A stretch of DNA of 64,000 nucleotides. Origin: Begonia masoniana (Eukaryota > Streptophyta > Magnoliopsida > Cucurbitales > Begoniaceae). The notes beneath the pieces were generated by a model that was not told the DNA's origin, made no database searches, and worked only from the letters and a program-made list of their open reading frames with translations. Below are positions 32,916 to 45,300 of the stretch, in pieces. Location of the stretch: contig CM039510.1 of assembly GCA_022432975.1 (NCBI GenBank), positions 34,707,677 to 34,771,676 on the forward strand, given 5' to 3'. The stretch's first letter is position 1; the number at the start of each line of letters is the position of its first letter. Position numbers and translations under genes: made by a program.

Positions 32916-33061
32916 ACAGTCTTCTTAGGTACCCAAATCTTTTGGGTCCTAGTGTTAGTTTTGGTTCCTTTGGGAACCCATTGCAACTTACTGCCAGTTT
33001 TCATATTATTTGTTTTTAAAGGACATACAAAGGACTTATGTCCTACTTCATTACAGGTATG
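32916..33061 (-). pseudogene. SIRE-like gag-pol junction with second zinc motif
   Basis: The reading frame of gag continues past the TGA at 33062 into HTCNEVGHKSFVCPLK, a second zinc-knuckle-like motif, and then WVPKGTK... toward protease. So gag and pol were one frame before the nonsense changes. Confidence 0.65.
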
Positions 33062-34477
33062 TCAAGTAGTCGGTTTGACAAAGAAATTCTTAAAAACTTT
33101 TCTCTTATTGAACTTATCATAGCCTAACCCTGCTTTATCATGAGTAGCTCTATAATTCCCTATTAGCAATGTTAAGTTCTTGCTACCATTTGAGAACCAA
33201 AGAACAAGTTTATTCAAAGATTCATTTGTCTTCTTAAGTTCAGTAATTTCTTTTTCATGCAAGTTCACTTCTTTAGCATGCTTCTCAATTAGACTTGCAT
33301 TTTCCTTTTTCAGTGTATTGTATTTAGCCTTTAACATGCCAAACTGTTTAACTAAATTGTTAAAGGCATCAACCATATCCCCATCATCATCAGACTCACT
33401 CTCACAGGAAGAAATGCTAACCTCATTATCGTGAGCCATGAAACAGAAGTTGGCTACTTCCTCATCTTCTGAAAAGGATGTGTCACCTTCACTGTCATCC
33501 CAAGTGGCCTTCATAGCATTCTTCTTAAATTTCTTGGGATTCTTCTTGGTCTGTGGACAATCTGCTTTCATATGGCCAGGCTTTCCACATCCAAAGCAAG
33601 TAATCTCCTTGTCTTTGGGTTGCCTTTCATTCTTGGGAAAGCTTCTCCCTTGCAGCTTCTTCCTTCGAAGAAACTTGTTAAATCTCCTAGTGATGAGTGC
33701 AATGTCTTCATCATCTTCTTCTTCTTCATCCTCAGAAACTTCATGTTTACTTGAAGAGGCTTTCATAGCAATATCTTTTCTTTTTGTTGTCTCTTTTTCC
33801 TTAAGATCTTCCTTCTCATTCGACCTCATTGTGATCTCATGTGTCATGAGAGATCCAATGAGTTCCTCTAGCTTTAGAGCTTTGAGATCCTTTGCTTCCT
33901 GAATTGCAGTCACCTTTGGCTGCCAGCTTCTTGGAAGACATCTGAGGATCTTCCTGACCTGTTCTTCACTAGAATAAGATTTACCAAGAGCTTTCAACCC
34001 ATTAGTAATGTTAGTAAATCTTGTAAACATGGAAGAAATAGACTCATCCTTAGGTATAGAGAATAGTTCATACTCGTGTATGAGCATATTTAATTTACTC
34101 TCTTTCACTTGATTTGTGCCCTCGTGTTTGACCTCTAATAGGTGCCAAATCTCTTGGACACTCTTACACCCTTGTACTCTATTAAATTCATCTCTATTCA
34201 AAGCACAGTACAGGGTGTTTACCGCCTTGGCATTAAGGCTCAGATTTCTCTTATCGGACTCAGATAATTCAATAGAGTCCTTAGGGATACTTTTCCCATC
34301 TACAGTTTTCATGGCCTTAAAAGGGTCATTCTCTATAATACACCAAGTCTCATAGTCCATGGCTTGAACGAATATTTTCATTCTAGCCTTCCAATAAACA
34401 TAATCACTCCCATCAAAGAAAGGAGGTCTATTTGTAGCTTGACCTTCTATGTGTGTGGTGTTAGTGTTGAATGCCAT
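33062..34477 (-). CDS. SIRE-like Gag
   Basis: Copia-type Gag. The frame is open from 34495, but the natural start is probably the Met at 34477 (MAFNTNTTHIEGQ) rather than 18 nt upstream. It contains the UBN2-type gag region (FDGSDYVYWKARM, WHLLEVKHEGTNQVKESK), an acidic stretch (EDEEEEDDED), the zinc knuckle CFGCGKPGHMKADC at about residue 300, and a C-terminal coiled-coil-like segment (EKHAKEVNLHEKEITELKK). It ends at a TGA that seems to replace a Trp codon, because the homologous frame runs on into pol. The capsid and nucleocapsid parts look intact. Confidence 0.88.
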   Translation of the reverse strand: MAFNTNTTHIEGQATNRPPFFDGSDYVYWKARMKIFVQAMDYETWCIIENDPFKAMKTVDGKSIPKDSIELSESDKRNLSLNAKAVNTLYCALNRDEFNRVQGCKSVQEIWHLLEVKHEGTNQVKESKLNMLIHEYELFSIPKDESISSMFTRFTNITNGLKALGKSYSSEEQVRKILRCLPRSWQPKVTAIQEAKDLKALKLEELIGSLMTHEITMRSNEKEDLKEKETTKRKDIAMKASSSKHEVSEDEEEEDDEDIALITRRFNKFLRRKKLQGRSFPKNERQPKDKEITCFGCGKPGHMKADCPQTKKNPKKFKKNAMKATWDDSEGDTSFSEDEEVANFCFMAHDNEVSISSCESESDDDGDMVDAFNNLVKQFGMLKAKYNTLKKENASLIEKHAKEVNLHEKEITELKKTNESLNKLVLWFSNGSKNLTLLIGNYRATHDKAGLGYDKFNKRKVFKNFFVKPTT

Positions 34478-34531
34478 TGTAAAAATGTATAACACAGAGT
34501 ATTTAACTACAGCTTAGACAAAGATAACCTC

Positions 34532-34543
34532 GCTCTGATACCA
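34532..34543 (-). promoter_or_regulatory. Primer-binding site of SIRE-like element
   Basis: Minus-strand TGGTATCAGAGC, an exact initiator tRNA-Met match, two bases inside the 5' LTR. Confidence 0.92.
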
Positions 34544-34545
34544 AT

Positions 34546-35962
34546 TGTGGGATCGGTATTGTCTAAGAGGGGGGTGAATTAGACTTTTTAAATTAACTTA
34601 ATTTTCTAAATCAATTTCTCTCTTGAATAAAGCTTATAGACTAATAGCATACAATCAAATAAAGTAAAGAGAGTGAGAGAAAATTCGACACCACAGTTTT
34701 TAACGTGGTTCGGCCAAACTGCCTACGTCCACGCTCCAAGGCTCCCCCTTGAAGATTCCTTACTTCTCCTCAACGAGAAATGCTGATCGAACTTTACGGG
34801 CTTTGATCCACAGCCTTACACAATCCCGGATTGAACTTTACAGGCGTCAATCCACTGCCTTACAAGGTTTTCAGATTTGAATCACAGATTACAATAATCT
34901 ACAAACTCTCAAAACAGAATCTCAAGTTTTGGAAAGGAGAGATGTAGATATAATTACAAAGTATGGATAATTTCAAGTTAGGGCTCAGCAATGAATTTTT
35001 CGCAAAATTTGTTCCTTCGTGCTCTAACTTTGGCTTAAATACTCTGTATGTTCATCGGCTCTTGACTTCAATGCTCCTTATCCAATAGAGGAAACTTTGT
35101 TACCGTTGGAGCAGCTTTCGTACAATTTCAGATAGCCGTTGCCGTCTGTAGTTGCAAATCGTCGTCGACATTAATGTTCTGTAGTTAAGACTGAAAATGA
35201 CGTCACTGTAGCTTCGCGCTAATTTTGAATTCTGGCGGAAGACAATGTTGTTTTAGTCTTGAACCACCATCGGTGGATGCAACTTCAAAAATATAGAACT
35301 AGCATAAGATGATGAGTCTTTAAAACGCTGAAACGGTGTCGGATGATGAAGCTTTAACATGTTGAACCGGCATAGGATGATAAAAGCTTTAGACGTCTTC
35401 CGGCTTTGTCGTTTAGTGAGCGTAGGATGTCTTCTTTGAATCTCATCCGGTTTTATCGTCTAGCTACCGGTGGAGTTCTTCTTCGAAGTCATCCGCCTTG
35501 TCGTTTAGTGAGCGGTGGACAGAGGCATTTTACACACCCGCCTTTATCGTTTAGCGAGCGGTGGACTAAGGCATTTTACACACCCGCCTTTGTCGTTTAG
35601 CGAGCGGTGGACTAAGGCATTTTACTCATCCGCCTTTGTCGTTTAGTGATCGGTGGACTAAGGCATTTTACTCATCCGCCTTTGTCGTTTAGCGACCGGT
35701 GGACTAAGGCATTTTACTCATCCGCCTTTGTCGTTTAGCGAGCGGTGGACAAAGGCATTTTACACAGATTCCACACCGGTTATTCTATTCAGTCCTGTAC
35801 ACTTAATCAAATGCATTAGATAACTAAAATACCATTTTCAAGGGCATTTCCAATTGATTAAAATTTTTGCATAAATCAATGTAAACATAATCAAATTATA
35901 TATTTATCAATCAAGTACATCATCAAAAACTTAGTTAGACTTAAACACTATCTAAGTCAACA
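34546..35962 (-). repeat. 5' LTR of SIRE-like element (1,417 bp)
   Basis: Outer end AGTCAACA (35962), inner end TGTGGGATCGG (34546). It matches the other LTR outside the array. The array at 35405-35765 has only about eight 46-bp units, three of them divergent, against about 36 in the 3' LTR. Confidence 0.94.
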
Positions 35963-38217
35963 CCTAGCCATTATAGGCTAGAAGTTTTCCTGCAAATGCA
36001 AAACCAAAAGCAATATGGAAAAACTGTAGAAGAATACCTCACAGAATTTGAGATACTCAGGATCCATGGAGTAATAGAAGAACCTACGGAACAAGTTATA
36101 GTCAAGTTCATTAGGGGCTTAAATCGAGACATTGGAGACACGGTAGAACTCCAACCACTAGATTCAATGGACTTGGTGATCCCACTTGCCTCAAAAGTCA
36201 AAAGGCAACTTAAAAGGAACAAGAAGTCTACCAACTACAATAAGTTTAACCCTAAGACCCAGAACACCTCTAAGACGAAGAACACGGTGGAAGAGAAGTT
36301 GGGAAGTAAAACTGAAGAAAAGAGGCATTTCATTCCAAATTGGCCAGCTAAAGGAGGAGACGTTAAGGCCACAACGGCCAATGCTAACCGACCAAAGGCT
36401 AGGGAGATAAGGTGTTTCAAGTGCCTTGGCCTTGGACACATGGCCGCTCAATGTCCTAACTGTCGCGTAATGGTCATCAGAGAAAGCACTGGAGAAGTAG
36501 AGAGTGAGTATGAACCAGTTGAAGAAGTTGAGGAAGAGAATGAATCGTCTGATGAAGTGGTCCATGCACCAAAGGAACCTCTACTCATGGTGATTCGAAG
36601 GACACTTATCACTAAGAACACTGAGGAAGACTGCCAACGGGAAAATATTTTCCACAGTCGTTACAAGATAAAGGATGGAGTGTGTTCATTGATCATTGAT
36701 GGAGGGAGCTGCGTTAATGTAGTCTCATGAGACAAGGTGGAGAGATTAGGATTAGAGACCCTTGCACACCCGCACCTTTATAAGCTAAGATGGTTCGATG
36801 ATAAGGACGACGTAAAAGTGTCCAAGCAAGTAATTGTTGAGTTCACTATAGGAAAGTATAAAGATTCGATCATTTGTGACGTCGTTCCCATGAATGCCAG
36901 CCACCTGCTTCTAGGAAGACCTTGGCAATATGATCGAAATGTGTCACATGATGGCTATACCAACTATTATTCTTTCAAGATGAAGCAGCTAGGAAGAAGG
37001 AAAGAGACAAGGCGAACCTCTTGATGTCTAGGAAAGAACTAGAGGCTTTCGTAATAAGAGGAGAGCCCCTTATTTTAGTTCTATTCAGAGAGAGAGTTAA
37101 AGAGTTAGGAGATATACTTGTTGCTATCCGGAGTCTCCTCAGAGACTTCCAAGACGTATTCCTGAAGAACTACCCCAAGGATTATCACTTATACGTGGCA
37201 TTGAGCATTAGATCAACTTACAGCCAGGAGCTGTTTTACCAAACCAACCAGCTTACAGGATGAACCCCAAAAGGACTAAGGAACTCCAAGGACAAGTTCA
37301 AGAACTGTTAGAGAAGAGCTACATTAGAGAGTCCATAAGCCCTTGCGTCATACCGACCTTACTTGTACTAAAGAAAGATGGCTCAATGAGGATGTGTGTG
37401 GATAGTCGAGCCATTAACCAGATCACCATCAAATATAGATTTTCAATCCCTCGATTAGAAGACATGTTAGACGAGCTGAGTAGGGCATCTGTATTCTCAA
37501 AGGTGGACCTGAAGAGTGGCTACCACCAAATTAGAATGAGAGAGGGAAATGAATGGAAGACGGCATTCAAGACAAACTACGGTTTATTTAAATGGATGGT
37601 GATGTCATTCGGTCTCTCAAATGCCCCAACCACTTTTATACGCCTAATGCGTCATGTCTTAAAAGATTTTCTTGGTAAATTCATTGTTGTCTACTTTGAT
37701 GGCATTCTAGTGTACAGTCTAAACTTACCTTCACATCTTGACCATCTAGGAATATTATTCCAGACCCTTAGGGAGCCAAACTATTTAGAAATCTTAAAAA
37801 GTGCTCATTCGCTCAAGAGAAGGTGTACTTTCTAGGGTTCATCATCACTAAGAATGGAATGGAGGCTGATGAAGCCAAGATCGAGGCCATTAGGGATTGG
37901 CCCACACCTACGGGAATAACTGAAGTACAAAGCTTCCATGGCTTGGCCTCTTTCTACAAAAGCTTCGTTAAGAACTTTAGCACCATTATGTCCCCTATCA
38001 CCGACTGCACCAAGAAGGGACAAGAGTTCCAATGGCATGTCAGCAGAGTTTCGAGCTGATTCAGGAGAAACTGTGCAAGTCCCCTGTGCTCGCACTACCG
38101 GACTTTAACAAGGTTTTTGAAATAGAAAGTGACGCATCTGGAATTGGAATCGGTATCGTCCTCATGCAAGAAAGGAAGCCTATTGCCTACTTTAGTGAGA
38201 AGCTCAAGGAGGCTATG
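35963..38217 (+). pseudogene. CRM-like element B: rest of Gag, protease, RT and RNase H start
   Basis: Continues the Gag cut at 24322. 35996-36730: Gag C-terminal part with intact zinc knuckle CFKCLGLGHMAAQC and protease-like IIDGGSCVNVVS, ended by a TGA at 36728-36730. 36737-37263: protease tail and linker (NASHLLLGRPWQYDRN) in two frames. 37260-37835: RT with [10 protein letters not shown] and [13 protein letters not shown], where the second catalytic Asp of YFDD is Gly. 37823-38059 and 38032-38217: thumb and RNase H start ([16 protein letters not shown]) in further frames. It is broken at 38217 by a solo LTR. At least four frame breaks plus the active-site change make it nonfunctional. Confidence 0.87.
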
Positions 38218-40288
38218 TGTAACGCCCCGAGTTATCTGAACCCAGCTCGTTACTCAGAAGCCCGTACATGACTAAGAAATTTCATCCGTATTTTTAAAAG
38301 ATTTTCTCAACAATCGACACTTGACATAAGCTAGAATCCAAAAATAAATAGACATTTAAAACTTGCAGCGGAAATCATTTGAACAATAATAGAGTTAAGC
38401 AAAACTGTGAAAAACATCACTAGGATAATCGTTCAGAATGTTAAGAATTAATCGACCAGAAAGAAATAGGGGTTTAAATCGTGAAATACTTAAGAAGTCA
38501 CAGAAGTCAAATTCATCTGCCGATGAATAAAGTCAACGAAAAAGAATGAAACAGGAAATAGAAGGCTTCTTCCGGTGACTAAACGACAAAAGTCCTCCTA
38601 CATCTACTGATGATGTCAGCATGCATCTGCCGATGAGTTTACTGAGACATCATCCGATAGACTTAAACCCACACCTTCCGATTGAGTAAACTACATACGT
38701 CGATCACTAAACGACAAACTTTCTACTTACATCTTCCGATAGACAACATAGCTATAACCCGACATCTTCCGATAGACTTCATCTACCGATAGTGAGTAGA
38801 ACAACGACTCGACATCTGCCGATAGACTTCATCTACCGATAGTGAGCAAAACAACATCTTCCGATAAAACAAGCTACATATACCGATCACTAAACGACAA
38901 ATTTCGTTCTATATCATCTGATGGCTTCCACTGAAGACATCTTCCTATAGACAACAGAACCACAACTCAACCTCTGCCGATAAACTTCATCTAACGATTG
39001 GGAACAGAACTACATTTAAAACCATTACATTACTAAAAATCCAGTGAGTGCCAACATTAAATCCCAACAGAATATTATTAACAGGAAGATCTCGAAATCG
39101 TATTCAAAACATTGAAATCACTACTGTCATGAAAACTCAACATACTTAAATTGAAACACTGTCAACTGAACTTTCACACCAACAGACATCAGTTAATCCG
39201 CCTCATCAGTATACCAGTTCGAGACAGAGAAGTGCTCCCCCAACTCCATCTATTCATCAGTAAACTCATGGAATTCACCTGTGGTATCCTCAACACCTAC
39301 ATCACAAAACTCATCTATTAGCCTAATGCTAAGTAAGTAAAGCAATAATGAAATGATATGCTGAAACTTAAATCCTAATTATGCAGTTTCTACTTTCACA
39401 TCTCAATTGCACATTCATTCAATCACTGATCTGATCCCTCGGTTCCCTTGGGAGTGGGATCAATTCTCCCAATGTTATGCATCCTCTTCATTAGTTAAGG
39501 GGTGGATGAATTCCCTTAATAGCTGTTATGATCCCTCAATTCCCTTGGGAGTGGGATCAATTCTCCCAATGTTATAAATCCTCTTCATCAGTTAAGGGGT
39601 GGATTAGTTCCCTTAACCGCCAATGCATTTCAATCTGTACATGTCTTTCCATAATGATACATGAAAGTTCATTTTCGTAATTCTTTTAAAAACATGATGC
39701 ATGAAGTACGGAAAATACTCAAACATGCATAAACCTACTGTTTTGTGATGTAGGCCCGAAGGCACACACAATACTTCACTTACCTGGCTTCACCGAGAGT
39801 TCCTGGTTGTAGGATATTCCAAGAGTTGGCTCACCTAAAACATAAGCACAGCATTACTAAACTTCATTCTAAACATTAGGAAATCTAAAGGGGCTAGTTC
39901 TGGGGGTTCTGTTCCTCGAGATTCCCGATTCATCGCTAAACCTCAAATCCCATCCCTCACTCTCTGTACTTCCAAAATGCACACATAGCCATCCACCAGT
40001 TATCTAGACACTAAAAAAAAACAAGTAATCAAATCAAAACTCACCTTGGTTGGAGGGGAATCGCCTAGGGTAAATCTGTCGAGCTGAGAGGTAAAAAGAA
40101 ATGAAACAGTGGCGGCTACTCACACTGGACTTTTCCTTAAATACGTTATCCACTATGTAAAAATTCTAATTACCATCATGCCCTCGCCTGATCATTTATT
40201 AACCTAATCAATAACTCCCCCAACCCTTCTATAAAAGTACATCATAAATAATAAATTAAATTTTGGTTCGATGGAACCGGATGCTACA
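38218..40288 (-). repeat. Family B solo LTR with target duplication CTATG
   Basis: A 2,071-bp solo LTR, plus-strand ends TGTAACGCCCCG and GGATGCTACA, flanked by CTATG at 38213-38217 and 40289-40293. It interrupts RNase H of the CRM-like element; joining the flanks restores [16 protein letters not shown]. It has the putative donor (minus AAGCCAG|GTAAGT at 39784/39783), acceptor GATGTAG (39297) and in-phase tail GVEDTTGEFHEFTDE. Many CATCTTCCGAT motifs and ACTAAACGACAAA boxes lie in 38560-38960. Confidence 0.95.
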
Positions 40289-40985
40289 CTATGCTTAACT
40301 ACTCCACGTATGACAAAGAGTCTTATGCAGTCATACGGGCACTAGAGCAATGGCAGCATTACCTCTTATCTAAGGAATTTATCATACATACTGACCACCA
40401 TTCAGGGTAAGCCAAATAAGAGGCATGCCAAATGGGTAGAGTATTTGGAACGATACCCTTATATTTTGAAATATAAAAAGGGAGAAGCTAATGTTGTGGC
40501 AGATGCAACTAAACTCGATACAAGATTTTTTTATTTTGAGTGGATTAAAGATAACTATGTATCATATCCGAATTTTGGACCATGCTATCTGAGATGCAAG
40601 GAGAAAGCTGAAGGCGATTAGCATCTTGTGGATGGGTACTTGCTAAAGGGAAGCAAGTTATGTATACCCCAAAGAAGTTTAAGGCTATGCCTAGTGAAGG
40701 AAGCCCATAGTGGAGAATTATCCAGTCACTTCGGAGAAAAAAAAAACCCTCTATTTGCTTAAGGAATATTTCTTTTGATCAAATCTTGCATGAGACGTCC
40801 ATCAAATGCTTGAACAATGTATAGTCTGTAAGAAGGCTAAAAGCAAGGTTTTACCCCAAAGGCTATACCTACCCCTTACCCATACAACACACCCGTGGGC
40901 TGAAGTTAGTATGGATTTTGTATTAGGACTTTCTCGCACAGGCAGAGTGACATGCCTACGAGACCTATCCGTTGATCACAAACCA
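40289..40985 (+). pseudogene. CRM-like element B: RNase H end and integrase zinc domain
   Basis: It resumes at [20 protein letters not shown] (RNase H), then degenerates through several frames to an integrase zinc and core start (CIVCKKAKSKVLPQRLYLPL, MDFVLGLSRTG). It ends abruptly at about 40970-40985; the integrase core and the 3' LTR are not present. Confidence 0.8.
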
Positions 40986-42160
40986 AGGTAAGTATTTTAA
41001 CCAATCTCTCATCTAACTAGTTTGTGTATTTTTCAGGTAAAATCCATCTTAAAGCATGGATTAGGAGCTTATTGTCAAGAGGGCATGACGCGCATGAGAT
41101 GAGGCGAGTAGCAGTGAGATGTGCACGACCTGGAAGAAAGGCACGCACGGCCGAAAGAAGTTGTGAGCACAAACTAGATAAAAGAGGCATTTCGTCAAAC
41201 ACTTGGCGTGCACAAAGGAAGGCAGCAGCATGCATAAAACCGATCAGCATCTCGCAAGAACCAATCAGCATCTTTCAAGAACCGATCAGCATCTTGCAAG
41301 AACCGGTCAGCAGCATGATGAACCAGGCAGCAAGGCGCACAAACAAACCAAACCAAGCAGCAGAGAATCGGGCAGCAGGAGAACCGCATCAGACGCACTT
41401 GCATACCTTCATCAGGTGCGCGCAGCATCAGCACCGTGATTAGCGTGCCCATGTGGCCGAAGCAAAGACGCTCCAACGGCTACTTTCTACACAACGACTA
41501 CATTTTATTTTCCTTTCCTGTTTTCTTCATCAATTGTTTTCGGAGTCTTTATAAACACTTTCAGAACACTTTGTAAGCATCTTTTTTTTGGATCAATGAA
41601 TTATCAATGAAGTTTGTTTTCAATTTCCAGAAGCTAGTCAGAGTTCTCTGCTCTGTTAACAGTCGAAAGGGCAAGTTTCATCGGTGAGTTATATCTGATC
41701 GATCATTCATCGTTCTCTGTCTCTCTCGGTGTGTAATATCCGAGTTGAGCTCCTTTGGTGCGTAACATCCGAAGGAGAACATCACGGTCCGTCCGACGGT
41801 GCGTAATATCCGCCGGAAGCCGTCTCAGAGGCCAACTGATCCAGTGGGGGTTCACCACCCATCCACCCACTTCCTCGGTGCCTTCTGAGTCAACTGAGTC
41901 AGGTTTAACTGACACCCAACTCCATTTCACCTACATTCTTTTTTTTGCTTTTATCCTCTGTTTTGGGTTGTTCTCGGTTAACTCGAGAACAACAAATTTT
42001 CTAATCGTTTTGTTAAGCTTCCATAGATGAGTTGATTCTGCTTAGCGAGAGATTCGCAGGCCGACTCACGTCAAGTGGTATAAGAGCATTGGTTAGCTCT
42101 CTGGTTCATTTCTTCGTTTTGTTTCTGTGTCTTTTCGTTATTTTGAATTTTCGTTGTTTT
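40986..42160 (+). repeat. Unassigned LTR with degenerate PBS
   Basis: TGGTATAAGAGC at 42076-42087 is one mismatch from the initiator tRNA-Met primer site, and the preceding about 1 kb behaves like an LTR, with AATGAATTATCAATGAAG near 41595 and GTGCGTAATATCCG-type repeats at 41730-41815. CCGATCAGCATC and similar short repeats lie at 41235-41320. The ORFs here are not recognisable proteins. Copia element 2 is inserted 73 bp after the PBS. Confidence 0.55.
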
Positions 42161-42386
42161 TGTTGGTTTTCGAGGTTCCCACGTATGGCGGAATTCACTA
42201 TTATTCATAATAATAGTGACATGCGTTACCCTGTCACTTTAAAACTATTTTAAAATCACCAATAACCATAAATTGAATCGTTAGTCTAAAAGAAATTATT
42301 TTTGAGAAATATGTAATTTTCAAAATGTAAACAATTTACATTGAGAAAAATTATTAGAATTTAGATTGTAAAATAATAAAAGAAGA

Positions 42387-45300
42387 TGTAACACCCGGCA
42401 TTTTGCCATGTAATAGTTTTCCCGGATCATTTAATCGGGATTAATATTATATTAATACAAAGGAGTGTTTTGGTGGAACTGTTGGAATAATTGTGGAGAA
42501 CTAAACTAATGTGTAACTAAACAAAACATTAAGTTTAAAATGCATGGAAGGGCAATTTGGAGAGAAATTAAGGTTGGTGGGAGTGAGCCAATGGTTGAAT
42601 GACATCTGGAGACTTGATGAAGAAGCTAAGTCTTCCTCCTACATGAAACCCTCACTTCTCATCTATTTCTTCCCACTGCTCTTTGTTTTCTCTTCCTAGC
42701 GATTTTGACAAAGCACCAACACTTTGTTTCCTCGTTTTTCTTCTGTTTCCTTCAACCAAGGTAATCATCTACGGAAGTTATTGATTTTGGACAAGTTTAA
42801 TGCGAGTTTTCACTGGGGTTTAGGGTTATTAATTCCGTGAAAACTCACTGTTTTGGATGAAAATATGTTAGTGTGTTTTCCTAAAGAGTTGAAATGAGCT
42901 TGCTGCATCTTCTACAAGTTATTTGTTAGCATTTGCAGCTTGTTTAATTTCTCAACATTTCAGCAACAAATCCGAGCGTTCCAGGGACATTCGAGCATTC
43001 TACACTGCAGTAAACAGGTAAGTTCATAACCGTAGGTTGGCCCTTAAGGCCCTACATCACGGAGGTACTAGGTTTCCTGTTCTGTCGGGTTGTTTTGGGT
43101 AGAAAGGTTATAGTCTATGTTCTGAAATGTCTGGCTTCGATTTACCTTCTGTTGTCTTATTTCTGCTGTTTGTCTGTTTAAGTTCAAGCACCGTTCATGC
43201 ATACACGTTTTCTCTGAAAGACATGCAAATGTTTTCTGTACACTGTTTGAAACTAAACAAGATAAAATCCGACTAAAATGTACCAGGTTAAGTGCAAGAC
43301 GGGGACTGGCCTCAGAACTGTTTACTGTACTGTATCCCTGAATATGCCTGATAGTGCACCCTCCCCCTCCCCCACTGTTTGCCAGTTCCCCTATAAGCTC
43401 CACTTAATTCTACTGCCACTGTAACTTAATGCTCTGTACTGTCACTGTATTTCTGAAAAACTGCATGCATAACATTTTGCATCACTACATTCTGATTATG
43501 TTCTTACTGAGTTTTAGACTCATAGGTGAACTCCCTGATGTAGGTACTGAACCCAAACCTGAGGACTTTGTGCCTCAATCTGATGAATAGGTGGCTGGTG
43601 GCTCGAGCTCATGGGGGTTTGGTTGCTGCAGCCAGACATAGTCTTCCGTCCTGAGGTTTAAGTTTTTTTGTAATGTCTATATCTGTAAAGTTTTCTGGGA
43701 AATTCTGGTTTTGTGGTCAAACTCTGTAAAACTTCTCTTTTAGTAGATTCTGCAAATATATGTTAGGTTCTGTACTGATCCTCAGATTTTAAAACAATGT
43801 ACAAGTTCTGACTTCTCAGTTTTAGAAACCACTGTATTTGACAGTTAAGTTTATATTCTGAATGTTTCTGAAATTGTTTGGGGACATTTCTGTTAGTTTG
43901 TTTGTGCATGGATGACTTCTGGTTTTGGAACTATCCATGCAGTCTGTTTTATTGAATCTGTATATTGTAGAGTACGTTTTACAATCTTGTTTTGAATTCA
44001 GGTATTGAAAGTCTACAATTTTCACACCTTCTGTTTGCACTGTATTTGACAGTTAATTATGTTCTGAAGTATTCTGAGATGGTTTGGGATATTTCTGTTA
44101 GTCTATGCCTGGATGGTCTCTGGTTTTTGAGCTATCTATGCAGAGTGAAATATTTTTAAGTTTCTGTCGTGCTCGAGAACCATGTTTCGATGTGGTTTGA
44201 GAATCTGAGACGTTTATGTCTTATGTTTTATGCTCTCTGCCCGGGTGTATTTCTGTTAAAAGTTATCAAATTTTGCCTTTAAAACTATGTCTTCCGGCTG
44301 ACGTTATCAAGGTCATCCGCCCAGTGTATTTATGTCTTCCGGCTGATGTCAGCATAAGTCTTCCGTCCAGTTTTAAAACTCCATCTCCGGCTGACAGTCA
44401 CCCAAGTCCGTATCCGCCAGTGTAATTACATCTTCCGGTGACGTCATCTGTCTTGTCTTATTCGACATCCACCGCTGGCTTATCTCTTCCGCCCAGTTCA
44501 TTCACAGTTTTTGTCTGTATCTTCTGGCTGACGTCATCCATCTTTCGGCTGACGTCATCACCCTCGTCTGATTTCATTTATTGTCTGTATCCTCCACTAC
44601 GTCAACTGCATCTTCCGCCTGACGTCATCCTTATTTTCGTCTTTGCAACTGCATCTTCCGCCTGACGTCATCCTTATTTTCGTCTTTGCAACTGCATCTT
44701 CCGCCTGACGTCATCCTTATTTTCGTCTTTGCAACTGCATCTTCCGCCTGACGTCATCCTTATTTTCGTCTTTGCAACTGCATCTTCCGCCTGACGTCAT
44801 CCTTATTTTCGTCTTTGCAACTGCATCTTCCGCCTGACGTCATCCTTATTTTCGTCTTTGCAACTGCATCTTCCGCCTGACGTCATCCTTATTTTCGTCT
44901 TTGCAACTGCATCTTCCGCCTGACGTCATCCTTATTTTCGTCTTTGCAACTGCATCTTCCGCCTGACGTCATCCTTATTTTCGTCTTTGCAACTGCATCT
45001 TCCGCCTGACGTCATCCTTATTTTCGTCTTTGCAACTGCATCTTCCGCCTGACGTCATCCTTATTTTCGTCTTTGCAACTGCATCTTCCGCCTGACGTCA
45101 TCCTTATTTTCGTCTTTGCAACTGCATCTTCCGCCTGACGTCATCCTTATTTTCGTCTTTGCAACTGCATCTTCCGCCTGACGTCATCCTTATTTTCGTC
45201 TTTGCAACTGCATCTTCCGCCTGACGTCATCCTTATTTTCGTCTTTGCAACTGCATCTTCCGCCTGACGTCATCCTTATTTTCGTCTTTGCAACTGCATC

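Larger units (their letters stand above)
24323..35962 (-). mobile_element. Complete SIRE/Maximus-like Ty1/copia element with envelope-position ORF
   Basis: An 11,640-bp element on the minus strand: 5' LTR 34546-35962, PBS 34532-34543, gag, pol (protease-integrase-RT-RNase H), an additional 712-codon ORF, polypurine tract, and 3' LTR 24323-26985. Order, length and Gag and RT sequences fit the SIRE/Maximus lineage. It is bounded by a perfect 5-bp duplication inside CRM-like gag. Gag is closed early, and pol has several stops and a frameshift, but the third ORF is intact. The two LTRs differ in length by 1,246 bp, almost all from a 46-bp tandem array. Confidence 0.95.

Noticed and set aside
33180..33902. 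Plus-strand ORFs of 84 and 154 codons
   Set aside because: Antisense shadows of the SIRE-like Gag; the Ser-rich stretch mirrors the acidic run on the other strand.
41024..41443. 139-codon ORF with SISQEPISIFQEPISIL repeats
   Set aside because: The peptide repeats reflect short DNA repeats in an LTR-like region; overlapping frames are equally open and nothing is recognised.
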